DNA of 8,910 nucleotides from Alphaproteobacteria bacterium. GTDB taxonomy: Bacteria > Pseudomonadota > Alphaproteobacteria > Rhodobacterales > Rhodobacteraceae. The translations under genes and the position numbers were made by a program. Where the stretch lies: assembly GCA_030425945.1 (NCBI GenBank), contig JAUHZL010000093.1, forward strand, positions 1 through 8,910, in the 5' to 3' direction. The notes under the pieces are model-generated. The model did not search any database and was not told where the DNA came from. It saw only the letters and a program-made list of their open reading frames with translations. Shown here piece after piece: positions 1-6,764 of this stretch. Numbering within the stretch: the first letter of the stretch is position 1; the number at the start of each line of letters is the position of its first letter.

Positions 1-3000
1 ACCCGGACCTGATGGACGAGCGCTTCATCTCGGCCTTCGCGATCTATCACCAGCGCTATTCCACCAACACCTTCCCGCAATGGTGGCTGGCGCAGCCGTT
101 CCGGATGCTCGCCCATAACGGCGAGATCAACACCCTGAAGGGCAACCTGAACTGGATGAAGAGCCACGAGATCCGGATGGCATCGAGCTATTTCGGGGAC
201 TACGGCGACGACATCAAGCCGATCGTGCCGCAGGGCTCGTCCGACTCGGCCGCGCTCGACGCGGTGTTCGAGGTGCTGGTCCGCGCCGGGCGCAGCGCGC
301 CGATGGCCAAGACCATGCTGGTGCCGGAATCCTGGTCGAAGCAGGCCGCGGAACTGCCGCAGGCGTGGCGCGACATGTATTCCTACTGCAACTCGGTGAT
401 GGAGCCGTGGGACGGCCCGGCCGCACTGGCGATGACCGATGGCCGCTGGGTCTGTGGCGGTCTCGACCGCAACGGCCTGCGCCCGATGCGCTATGTCGTG
501 ACCGGGGACAACCTGCTGATCGCCGGGTCCGAGACCGGGATGGTCCCGGTGTCCGAGGGCGGCGTCGTCGAGAAGGGCGCGTTGGGTCCGGGCCAGATGA
601 TCGCGGTCGACATGGCGACCGGCATGCTGTTCCACGACGCCGAGATCAAGGACAAGCTGGCGGCCGACCGGCCGTTCGGGGACTGGGTCCAGAAGATCAC
701 CGACCTGGAGGAAGAGCTGTCCGGCCTGACCGAAGCGGCCATCTTCGAGGGGGCCGAACTGCGCAAGCGCCAGATCGCCGCCGGCTTCACCATCGAGGAG
801 CTGGAGCAGATCCTGTCGCCGATGGCCGAGGACGGGAAAGAGACCGTCGCCTCGATGGGCGACGACACGCCCGCCGCGGTGCTGTCGGACAAGTACCGGC
901 CGCTGAGCCATTACTTCCGGCAGAACTTCAGCCAGGTCACCAACCCGCCGATCGACAGCCTGCGCGAATACCGGGTGATGAGCCTGAAGACCCGGTTCGG
1001 CAACCTGAAGAACGTGCTGGACGAGGACAGCAGCCAGACCGAGATCATCTCGCTGGAGAGCCCGTTCCTCGGCAACGCGCAGTTCGACGCCATGGTGAAG
1101 CACTTCGGCGATGCCGTGGTGACGCTGGACTGCACCTTCCCCGCCGGTGCCGGGCGTGATGCCCTGCGCGAGGGTCTGGCCCGCATCCGGTCCGAGGCCG
1201 AGGATGCCGTGCGCTCGGGCGCCGCGCACCTGATCCTGACCGACCGGTTCCAGGGCCCCGAGAAGGTCGCGATGCCGATGATCCTTGCGACGTCGGCGAT
1301 CCACTCGTGGCTGACGCGCAAGGGCTTGCGGACCTTCACCAGCCTGAACGTGCGGTCGGCCGAGTGCATCGACCCGCATTACTTCGCCGTTCTGATCGGC
1401 GCGGGGGCCACCACGGTGAACGCCTATCTCGCCGAGGACTCGATCGCCGACCGGATCCGGCGCGGGCTGATCGAGGGCACGCTGACCGAGGCGGTGCGCC
1501 GCTACCGGCTGGCGATCGACCAGGGCCTGCTGAAGATCATGTCGAAGATGGGCATCTCGGTCATCTCGTCCTATCGCGGCGGTCTCAACTTCGAAGCCGT
1601 CGGCCTGAGCCGGGCGATGGTGGCCGAGTATTTCCCCGGCATGACCAGCCGGATCAGCGGCATCGGCGTGTCGGGCATCCAGCGCAAGCTGGAGGAGGTC
1701 CATGCCAAGGGCTGGCTGGGCCAGTCCGACGTGCTGCCGATCGGCGGCTTCTACAAGTCGCGCAAGTCGGGTGAGACCCATGCGTGGGAAGCGACCTCGA
1801 TGCACATGCTGCAGACGGCCTGTGCGCGGGGCAGCTACCAGATGTGGCAGCAGTATTCGCAGAAGATGCAGAAGAACCCGCCGATCCACCTGCGGGACCT
1901 GCTGGCGGTCGAGCCGCTGGGCGCCCCGGTGCCGATCGAGGAGGTCGAGTCGATCACCTCGATCCGCAAGCGCTTCGTGACGCCGGGCATGTCGCTGGGG
2001 GCGCTGTCGCCCGAGGCGCACAAGACGCTGAACGTCGCCATGAACCGGATCGGCGCGAAGTCCGACAGCGGCGAGGGCGGGGAAGACCCGGCGCATTTCG
2101 TGCCGGAACCGAACGGCGACAACCCGTCGGCCAAGATCAAGCAGGTGGCGTCGGGCCGCTTCGGTGTGACCGCCGAGTACCTCAACCATTGCAAGGAACT
2201 GGAGATCAAGGTCGCGCAGGGCGCCAAGCCCGGCGAGGGCGGCCAGTTGCCCGGGATGAAGGTCACCGACCTGATCGCGCGGCTGCGGCACTCGACCAAG
2301 GGCGTGACGCTGATCAGCCCGCCGCCGCACCACGACATCTACTCGATCGAGGACCTCGCGCAGCTGATCTACGACCTCAAGCAGATCAACCCGCGCTGCA
2401 AGGTGACGGTGAAGCTGGTGTCCTCGTCGGGCGTCGGCACCATCGCGGCCGGGGTGGCCAAGGCGAAGGCGGACATCATCCTGATCTCGGGCCACAACGG
2501 CGGCACCGGGGCCAGCCCGGCGACCAGCATCAAGTATGCCGGCCTGCCGTGGGAAATGGGCCTGACCGAGGCGCACCAGGTGCTCGCGATGAACAACCTG
2601 CGCGACCGGATCACGCTCCGGACGGACGGCGGTCTGCGGACCGGGCGGGACATCGTCATCGCGGCCATGATGGGGGCCGAGGAATACGGCATCGGCACCG
2701 CCGCGCTGATCGCGATGGGCTGCATCATGGTGCGCCAGTGCCAGTCGAACACCTGCCCGGTGGGCGTCTGCACGCAGGACGAGGCGCTGCGCGCCAAGTT
2801 CACCGGCAACGCCGACAAGGTGGTCAACCTGATCACCTTCTACGCGCAGGAGGTCCGCGAGATCCTCGCCCAGATCGGGGCCCGGTCGCTGGACGAGGTG
2901 ATCGGCCGCGTCGATCTGCTGAAGCAGGTCAGCCGCGGGGCCGCGCACCTCGACGACCTCGACCTGAACCCGATGCTGATCACCGTCGATGACCGGGACG

Positions 3001-3863
3001 AGATCGTCTACGACCGCACCCGCCCGCGCAACGCGGTGCCGGACACGCTGGACGCCCAGATTGTCGAGGATGCCGCGCGCTTCCTGAAGGACGGCGAGAA
3101 GATGGAGCTGCACTACGCGGTGCAGAACACGCTTCGGACCATCGGCACGCGGACGTCGAGCCACATCGTCACCAAGTTCGGGATGCGGAACGTTCTGCAG
3201 CCCGATCACCTGACGATCCGGCTGGAAGGCTCGGCCGGCCAGTCGCTCGGGGCCTTCGCGGCGCCGGGGCTGAAGCTGATCGTGGAGGGCGACTCGAACG
3301 ACTACGTCGGAAAGGGCCTGTCGGGCGGTATCGTGGTGGTGAAGCCTCCGCAGAACAGCCCGCTGGTCGCGCATGACAACACGATCATCGGCAACACCGT
3401 GCTCTACGGCGCGACCGATGGCTTCCTGTTCGCGGCCGGCCGTGCAGGCGAGCGCTTCGCGGTGCGGAACTCGGGCGCGAAGGTCGTGGTCGAAGGCTGC
3501 GGTTCGAACGGGTGCGAGTACATGACCGGCGGTGTCGCGGTGATCCTCGGGTCGATCGGGGCCAACTTCGGCGCGGGCATGACCGGCGGCATGGCCTACA
3601 TCTACGATCCCGAAGGCCGGGCCGAGGCGCTGATGAACGCGGAAACCATCGTCACCTGCCCGGTCACCGTCGATCACTGGGAGACCCAGCTGAAAGACCT
3701 GATCGAGCGCCACCTGGCCGAGACCGGGTCGCGTCGGGCCGAGAAGATCCTGTCGGACTGGGAGGTGTCGAAGACCGCCTTCCTGCAGGTCTGCCCGAAG
3801 GAGATGCTGAACAAGCTGCCGGCCCCGTTGTCGGTCGGGGCCGAGGCGATCCCGGCGGAGTGA
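1..3863 (+). CDS. gltB: Glutamate synthase [NADPH] large (alpha) subunit, 5'-truncated by window edge
   Basis: Makes two glutamates from glutamine and 2-oxoglutarate, in the cytoplasm, with the GltD subunit supplying electrons. The reading frame is open from base 3 and enters with PDLMDERF, a mid-protein GltB sequence, so the ATG at 12 is internal. About 1286 residues are visible against roughly 1500 usual for the family; the missing part holds the N-terminal catalytic Cys of the glutaminase domain. What remains, in order: the end of the class II glutaminase domain (HNGEINTLKGNLNW near 114-156, DRNGLRPMRY near 465-495); the central domain; the FMN-binding synthase domain (about 1930-2990, with SGHNGGTGASP near 2488-2520); and the C-terminal GXGXG beta-helix domain (about 3120-3760). 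Three cysteines encoded at 2721, 2739 and 2754 have the 6- and 5-residue spacing of the 3Fe-4S ligands of bacterial GltB. The stop is TGA 3861-3863, followed by a terminator. No frameshift is seen and no gltD follows. Confidence 0.97.
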   Translation, partial: PDLMDERFISAFAIYHQRYSTNTFPQWWLAQPFRMLAHNGEINTLKGNLNWMKSHEIRMASSYFGDYGDDIKPIVPQGSSDSAALDAVFEVLVRAGRSAPMAKTMLVPESWSKQAAELPQAWRDMYSYCNSVMEPWDGPAALAMTDGRWVCGGLDRNGLRPMRYVVTGDNLLIAGSETGMVPVSEGGVVEKGALGPGQMIAVDMATGMLFHDAEIKDKLAADRPFGDWVQKITDLEEELSGLTEAAIFEGAELRKRQIAAGFTIEELEQILSPMAEDGKETVASMGDDTPAAVLSDKYRPLSHYFRQNFSQVTNPPIDSLREYRVMSLKTRFGNLKNVLDEDSSQTEIISLESPFLGNAQFDAMVKHFGDAVVTLDCTFPAGAGRDALREGLARIRSEAEDAVRSGAAHLILTDRFQGPEKVAMPMILATSAIHSWLTRKGLRTFTSLNVRSAECIDPHYFAVLIGAGATTVNAYLAEDSIADRIRRGLIEGTLTEAVRRYRLAIDQGLLKIMSKMGISVISSYRGGLNFEAVGLSRAMVAEYFPGMTSRISGIGVSGIQRKLEEVHAKGWLGQSDVLPIGGFYKSRKSGETHAWEATSMHMLQTACARGSYQMWQQYSQKMQKNPPIHLRDLLAVEPLGAPVPIEEVESITSIRKRFVTPGMSLGALSPEAHKTLNVAMNRIGAKSDSGEGGEDPAHFVPEPNGDNPSAKIKQVASGRFGVTAEYLNHCKELEIKVAQGAKPGEGGQLPGMKVTDLIARLRHSTKGVTLISPPPHHDIYSIEDLAQLIYDLKQINPRCKVTVKLVSSSGVGTIAAGVAKAKADIILISGHNGGTGASPATSIKYAGLPWEMGLTEAHQVLAMNNLRDRITLRTDGGLRTGRDIVIAAMMGAEEYGIGTAALIAMGCIMVRQCQSNTCPVGVCTQDEALRAKFTGNADKVVNLITFYAQEVREILAQIGARSLDEVIGRVDLLKQVSRGAAHLDDLDLNPMLITVDDRDEIVYDRTRPRNAVPDTLDAQIVEDAARFLKDGEKMELHYAVQNTLRTIGTRTSSHIVTKFGMRNVLQPDHLTIRLEGSAGQSLGAFAAPGLKLIVEGDSNDYVGKGLSGGIVVVKPPQNSPLVAHDNTIIGNTVLYGATDGFLFAAGRAGERFAVRNSGAKVVVEGCGSNGCEYMTGGVAVILGSIGANFGAGMTGGMAYIYDPEGRAEALMNAETIVTCPVTVDHWETQLKDLIERHLAETGSRRAEKILSDWEVSKTAFLQVCPKEMLNKLPAPLSVGAEAIPAE

Positions 3864-3888
3864 CGCCGGGCGCTGTTGCGAACCATGG

Positions 3889-3924
3889 AAACGGGCGGCA
3901 GGAAGGAGCCGCCCGTTTTCGTTT
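3889..3924 (+). terminator. Rho-independent terminator of gltB
   Basis: A perfect 11-bp stem pairs 3889-3899 (AAACGGGCGGC) with 3908-3918 (GCCGCCCGTTT) across an 8-nt loop. The descending arm runs into a T-rich tail, TTTTCGTTT, at 3916-3924. It lies 26 bp after the gltB stop and ahead of the preferred mtgA start, so it should end the glutamate synthase transcript and separate it from the cell-wall genes. Strength in vivo is inferred. Confidence 0.85.
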
Positions 3925-3941
3925 CGGGGGGTGAGGGAAGG

Positions 3942-4676
3942 TTGGAGCGGTTCCGCGCATTACTCGACCGGCTGCACGACCGGCTCGGTCCGCGCCTGCG
4001 CTGGCCGGGGACGCGGGTCGTGCTGCGCCGGACCGGGCAGGCCCTGCTGGGCGCGGTTGCGCTGGCGGTGCTGACGGTTCTCGTGCTGCGCTGGGTCAAC
4101 CCGCCGTGGACCCCTTACGTCGCGGCCGAGCGCGCGCGCCTCGGCGAGGTCGCGCAGGTCTGGGTGCCGCTGGAGGCGATCAGCGAGGACCTGCGCCGGG
4201 CGGTGCTGGCCGCGGAGGACGCGAAGTTCTGCGACCACTGGGGCTTCGATCTGGCGGCAATCCGGGCGGTGCTGGACAGCGGCGGGAGCCGGGGCGCCTC
4301 GACCCTCAGCCAGCAGGTGGTGAAGAACGTCTTCCTCTGGCAGGACCGCAGCTGGGTCCGGAAGGGGATCGAGGCGGGCCTGACGGTTCTCGTCGAGGTG
4401 CTCTGGCCCAAGCGGCGCATTCTCGAGGTCTACCTGAACGTCGCCGAGTTCGGCGAAGGGGTCTTCGGGGCCGAGGCAGCCGCGCAGGCGGCCTGGGGCC
4501 GGTCGGCGGCGGACCTGGTGCTGTGGCGGGCCGCCGCGATGGCGGTCGTGCTGCCGAACCCGAAGGAGCGCCGGATCACCGCGCCGACCGCCTTCCTGCA
4601 GCAGCGCGCTGCCGCCGTGGCGGACGGGGCGCGCACACTTCAGGCAGAGGGCCGCGCGGCCTGCGTCGAAGGCTGA
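3942..4676 (+). CDS. mtgA: Monofunctional biosynthetic peptidoglycan glycosyltransferase (GT51)
   Basis: Polymerises lipid II into glycan strands at the periplasmic face of the inner membrane; it has no transpeptidase domain. From the TTG at 3942 the protein is 244 residues, close to the roughly 240 usual for MtgA. A basic cytoplasmic N-terminus precedes one membrane anchor (about residues 34-52), followed by the typical VNPPWTP. The GT51 motifs are present: AAEDAKFCDHWGFD with catalytic Glu92, GASTLSQQ at 118-125, and KRRILEVYLN with the second conserved Glu162, then AEFGEGVFGAEAAA. In-frame TTG 3876 and ATG 3885 would place the gltB terminator hairpin inside the coding region and have no Shine-Dalgarno. 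The TTG at 3942 follows a purine-rich GGGGGGTGAGGGAAGG stretch, so I prefer it; the exact start is inferred. An FzlA-like gene follows after 64 bp, which fits a wall-growth or division context. Confidence 0.93.
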   Translation: MERFRALLDRLHDRLGPRLRWPGTRVVLRRTGQALLGAVALAVLTVLVLRWVNPPWTPYVAAERARLGEVAQVWVPLEAISEDLRRAVLAAEDAKFCDHWGFDLAAIRAVLDSGGSRGASTLSQQVVKNVFLWQDRSWVRKGIEAGLTVLVEVLWPKRRILEVYLNVAEFGEGVFGAEAAAQAAWGRSAADLVLWRAAAMAVVLPNPKERRITAPTAFLQQRAAAVADGARTLQAEGRAACVEG

Positions 4677-4740
4677 TTGCCCCGTTGCACGCGCGGGCCG
4701 GACGCGGCAAGAACGAGGGACCCCCGCGCAGGATCGCACG

Positions 4741-5406
4741 ATGAACCGTCTCTACCACGTCCCCCTCTCCCCGTTCTGCCGCAAGGTGCGGCTGGTTCTG
4801 GCCGAGAAGCGGATCGAGGTGGAGTTGCAGGAGGAGCGGTACTGGGAAAAACAGACCGAGTTCCTGCGCCGCAACCCGGCCGGACAGGTGCCGGTGCTGC
4901 GCTATGACGGGCGGTTCCTGACCGAGAGCGGCGCGATCTGCGAATACCTCGATGCCCTCGTTCCGGAGCCGCAATTGATCCCCTCGGACCCGGAGGCCGC
5001 TTACGAGGTTCGGCGGCTGGTCGGCTGGTTCGACGACAAGTTCCACCACGAGGTCACCGCGAACCTCGTGTACGAACGGGTCAACACGCGCCTGACCGGC
5101 AAGGGGTATCCCGACAGCCGGGCGGTCAAGGCCGGGGCGCAGAACATCAAGTTCCACATCGATTACATGGAGTCGCTGCTGGAGCGGCGGCGCTGGCTGG
5201 CAGGCGACACGATGACGCTGGCCGATTTCGCGGCGGCGGCGCATTTCTCGTGCCTCGACTACATCCGCGACGTGGACTGGAACCGCTCGGCGACGGTCAA
5301 GGACTGGTACGCCAAGATCAAGTCGCGGCCGGCGTTCCGCTCGATCCTCGCGGATGTGCTGCCGGGTCTGCCGCAACCGCCGCATTACGCGGACCTCGAC
5401 TTTTGA
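4741..5406 (+). CDS. fzlA: FzlA-like GST-fold protein, probable FtsZ-binding division factor (generic label: glutathione S-transferase family)
   Basis: The 221-residue protein has a complete two-domain GST fold. The N-terminal thioredoxin-like domain carries SPFC (10-13), the cis-proline segment GQVPVL (Pro51) and TESGAICEYLD (61-71). The all-helical domain has WLAGDTMTLADF (152-163). A conserved-looking tail ends PHYADLDF. In Caulobacter, FzlA is a GST-like protein that binds and curves FtsZ filaments and sets constriction rate. From memory, its functionally tested residues include W38, E119, R124 and D227 near the C-terminus. Here Trp35, Glu112, Arg117 (same spacing of 5) and Asp218 in the ADLDF tail fit those positions. 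Location between mtgA and queG supports a housekeeping role over detoxification. AGGA at 4730-4733 is a reasonable Shine-Dalgarno for the ATG. The GST fold is near certain; the FzlA identity is inference from motifs and context, and an ordinary GST remains possible. Confidence 0.7.
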   Translation: MNRLYHVPLSPFCRKVRLVLAEKRIEVELQEERYWEKQTEFLRRNPAGQVPVLRYDGRFLTESGAICEYLDALVPEPQLIPSDPEAAYEVRRLVGWFDDKFHHEVTANLVYERVNTRLTGKGYPDSRAVKAGAQNIKFHIDYMESLLERRRWLAGDTMTLADFAAAAHFSCLDYIRDVDWNRSATVKDWYAKIKSRPAFRSILADVLPGLPQPPHYADLDF

Positions 5407-6434
5407 CGGACCTGAAGGCGCGGCTGATCCGGACCGCGCTGGCGGAGGGGTTCGTCGCGGCGCGGGTCTGCGGGCCCGGCGACATTCCGCAGGCCGCGGA
5501 TCGGCTGCGCGCCTTCCTCGACGCCGGGTACCACGGGCAGATGGACTGGATGGCCGAGCGCACCGCCTGGCGCGGCGATCCGCGCGCCCTGTGGCCCGAA
5601 GCGCGGTCGGTCGTGATGCTGGCGGAAAGCTATACGCCGGAGCACGATCCGCTGGAGGTGCTCGGGCAGCGCGACCGGGGGGCGATCTCGGTCTATGCGC
5701 AGGGGCGGGATTACCATGACCTCGTCAAGAAGCGGCTGAAGCGGGTCGCGCGCTGGCTGGTGGCCGAGGTGCCGGGGACCGAGGTGAAGGTCTTCGTCGA
5801 TACCGCCCCGGTGATGGAAAAGCCGCTGGCGCAGGCGGCAGGCCTCGGCTGGCAGGGCAAGCACACCAACCTCGTGAGCCGGGAGATGGGGAACTGGGTG
5901 TTCCTCGGGGCGATCTTCACCACGGTCGATCTGCCGCGCGATGCGCCCGAGACCGATCATTGCGGCTCGTGCCGGGCCTGTCTCGACATCTGCCCGACGG
6001 CGGCGTTTCCGGCGCCCTACCGCCTCGATGCGCGGCGCTGCATCAGCTACCTGACCATCGAGCACAAGGGACCCGTGGACCCGGCGCTGCGCCCGCTGCT
6101 GGGCAACCGGATCTACGGGTGCGACGACTGCCTCGCGGTGTGCCCCTGGAACAAGTTCGCGGTCACGGCGCGCGAGTCGCGCTATGCCGCCTCCGACGCC
6201 ACCAATGCGCCCGCGCTGGCCAAGCTGGCGGCGCTGGACGAGGCGGCGTTCCGGGCGCGGTTCTCGGGCAGTCCGATCAAGCGGATCGGGCGCGACCGGT
6301 TCCTGCGCAACGTCCTCTACGCCATCGGGAATTCCGGCGATCCGGCGCTGGCCGAGGCCGCGCGGCCCCATCTCGACAATCCGGACGCCACGGTGGCGGA
6401 GGCCGCGGCATGGGCGCTGGAGCGCCTGTCCTGA
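5403..6434 (+). CDS. queG: Epoxyqueuosine reductase
   Basis: Catalyses the last step of queuosine synthesis, reducing epoxyqueuosine to queuosine in the wobble position of GUN tRNAs, using cobalamin and two [4Fe-4S] clusters. The protein has 343 residues. The sequence shows the substrate and cobalamin domain with YHGQMDWMAERT near the N-terminus, GRDYH, and FVDTAPVMEKPLAQ with the proposed catalytic Asp133. The ferredoxin-like region has CGSCRACLDICP (Cys187, 190, 193, 197), RRCISYLTIE (Cys213) and YGCDDCLAVCPWN (Cys240, 243, 247), the full set of eight cluster cysteines. A HEAT-like helical tail covers about residues 308-343. The start is taken as TTG 5403, which overlaps the TGA of the preceding gene (TTGA) and begins a QueG-like helix TDLKARLIR; no ATG or GTG lies in this frame between there and MDWM. 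The reading frame extends further left only through the other gene in the wrong frame. Translational coupling with the upstream gene is likely. Confidence 0.95.
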   Translation: MTDLKARLIRTALAEGFVAARVCGPGDIPQAADRLRAFLDAGYHGQMDWMAERTAWRGDPRALWPEARSVVMLAESYTPEHDPLEVLGQRDRGAISVYAQGRDYHDLVKKRLKRVARWLVAEVPGTEVKVFVDTAPVMEKPLAQAAGLGWQGKHTNLVSREMGNWVFLGAIFTTVDLPRDAPETDHCGSCRACLDICPTAAFPAPYRLDARRCISYLTIEHKGPVDPALRPLLGNRIYGCDDCLAVCPWNKFAVTARESRYAASDATNAPALAKLAALDEAAFRARFSGSPIKRIGRDRFLRNVLYAIGNSGDPALAEAARPHLDNPDATVAEAAAWALERLS

Positions 6435-6440
6435 GCCCCC

Positions 6441-6478
6441 GGGGCGACAGGCCGCTCGGACTGTGGTAGGGTCGCCCT
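6441..6478 (+). repeat. Inverted repeat in the queG-small gene gap
   Basis: GGGCGAC at 6442-6448 is complementary to GTCGCCC at 6471-6477, with a possible G-U pair extending it (6441 with 6478) and a 22-nt interior. It starts 7 bp after the queG stop. No T-run follows, so it is not a standard terminator. It could be a processing or decay-protecting stem for the queG mRNA or chance pairing in high-G+C DNA. A weak extended -10 (TGG then TAGGGT, 6464-6472) lies inside it and could serve the next gene. Confidence 0.3.
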
Positions 6479-6490
6479 CCATCCAATGGA

Positions 6491-6498
6491 AAAGGAGG
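6491..6498 (+). promoter_or_regulatory. Strong Shine-Dalgarno deciding the start of the 61-aa gene
   Basis: AAAGGAGG matches the anti-Shine-Dalgarno closely and sits 5 nt before ATG 6504. It is the best ribosome binding site in the window. It rules against the in-frame ATG at 6486, which would place the site inside the coding region. Confidence 0.75.
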
Positions 6499-6503
6499 GT
6501 TTC

Positions 6504-6689
6504 ATGCGACACGTTGCAGATACCGACCGGACCCGCACCGGGAGCCGCAAGCTGCGGCACGTCAAGGCGGCCCATGCCGAGCAGGCGAACCCGAACACCA
6601 GCGCCCTGCATGCCCGTCCGCGGGATCCGGGCGTGACCGCCGCGCGCCTGAAGGCGTTCCTGCGGATTGAGCGCGGCCACACCGCCTGA
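6504..6689 (+). CDS. Small basic hypothetical protein, 61 aa
   Basis: I do not recognise this protein. The case that it is a real gene: a near-perfect Shine-Dalgarno 5 nt before the ATG, a stop at 6687-6689 before the next gene, and third-position G+C of about 85% (52 of 61 codons), like the neighbours. The product has 10 Arg, 3 Lys and 5 His against 5 acidic residues, a net charge near +8 without the histidines. It has no Cys, no signal peptide and no membrane segment. The middle (EQANPNTSALHARPRDPG) looks unstructured, followed by a short likely helix, TAARLKAFLRIE. The charge would suit nucleic-acid or ribosome contact, but that is only inference. It is preceded by a 69-bp gap and followed by a 75-bp gap, so it may be its own transcription unit. 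An in-frame ATG at 6486 would add six residues. Confidence 0.6.
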   Translation: MRHVADTDRTRTGSRKLRHVKAAHAEQANPNTSALHARPRDPGVTAARLKAFLRIERGHTA

Positions 6690-6694
6690 GGCCC

Positions 6695-6706
6695 CGCACC
6701 GGTGCG
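6695..6706. repeat. Perfect 12-bp palindrome CGCACCGGTGCG
   Basis: A self-complementary 12-mer lies 5 bp after the small gene's stop and 58 bp before the transporter start. A hairpin from it would have at most a 4-bp stem, so a dimeric-protein operator is a better guess than a terminator. In DNA this G+C-rich it may equally be chance. Confidence 0.25.
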
Positions 6707-6729
6707 CCGCGTCCCGGTTGCAATGGCGC

Positions 6730-6758
6730 TTTCCCGCGCCGCGCCGGGGCGCTAGCAC
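6730..6758 (+). promoter_or_regulatory. Candidate promoter for a leaderless transporter mRNA
   Basis: A -10-like TAGCAC at 6753-6758 lies 17 bp after a weak -35-like TTTCCC at 6730-6735. A start of transcription 7 nt after the -10 would fall at 6765, the A of the transporter ATG. No Shine-Dalgarno precedes that ATG, consistent with leaderless translation. The -35 match is poor, so this is a hypothesis. Confidence 0.3.
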
Positions 6759-6764
6759 TGGCAC

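Noticed and set aside
4691..4729. A 7-bp inverted repeat (GCGCGGG / CCCGCGC) between mtgA and the FzlA-like gene, abutting its Shine-Dalgarno
   Set aside because: Short all-G/C arms with a 25-nt loop and no T-run; expected often by chance here. A weak promoter-like pair, TTGCAC 4685-4690 and CAAGAA 4708-4713, in the same gap was also too poor to list.
5250..5402. An upstream ATG start for queG at 5250
   Set aside because: The added residues come from the FzlA-like gene read in another frame and have no QueG character; TTG 5403 gives the normal N-terminus.
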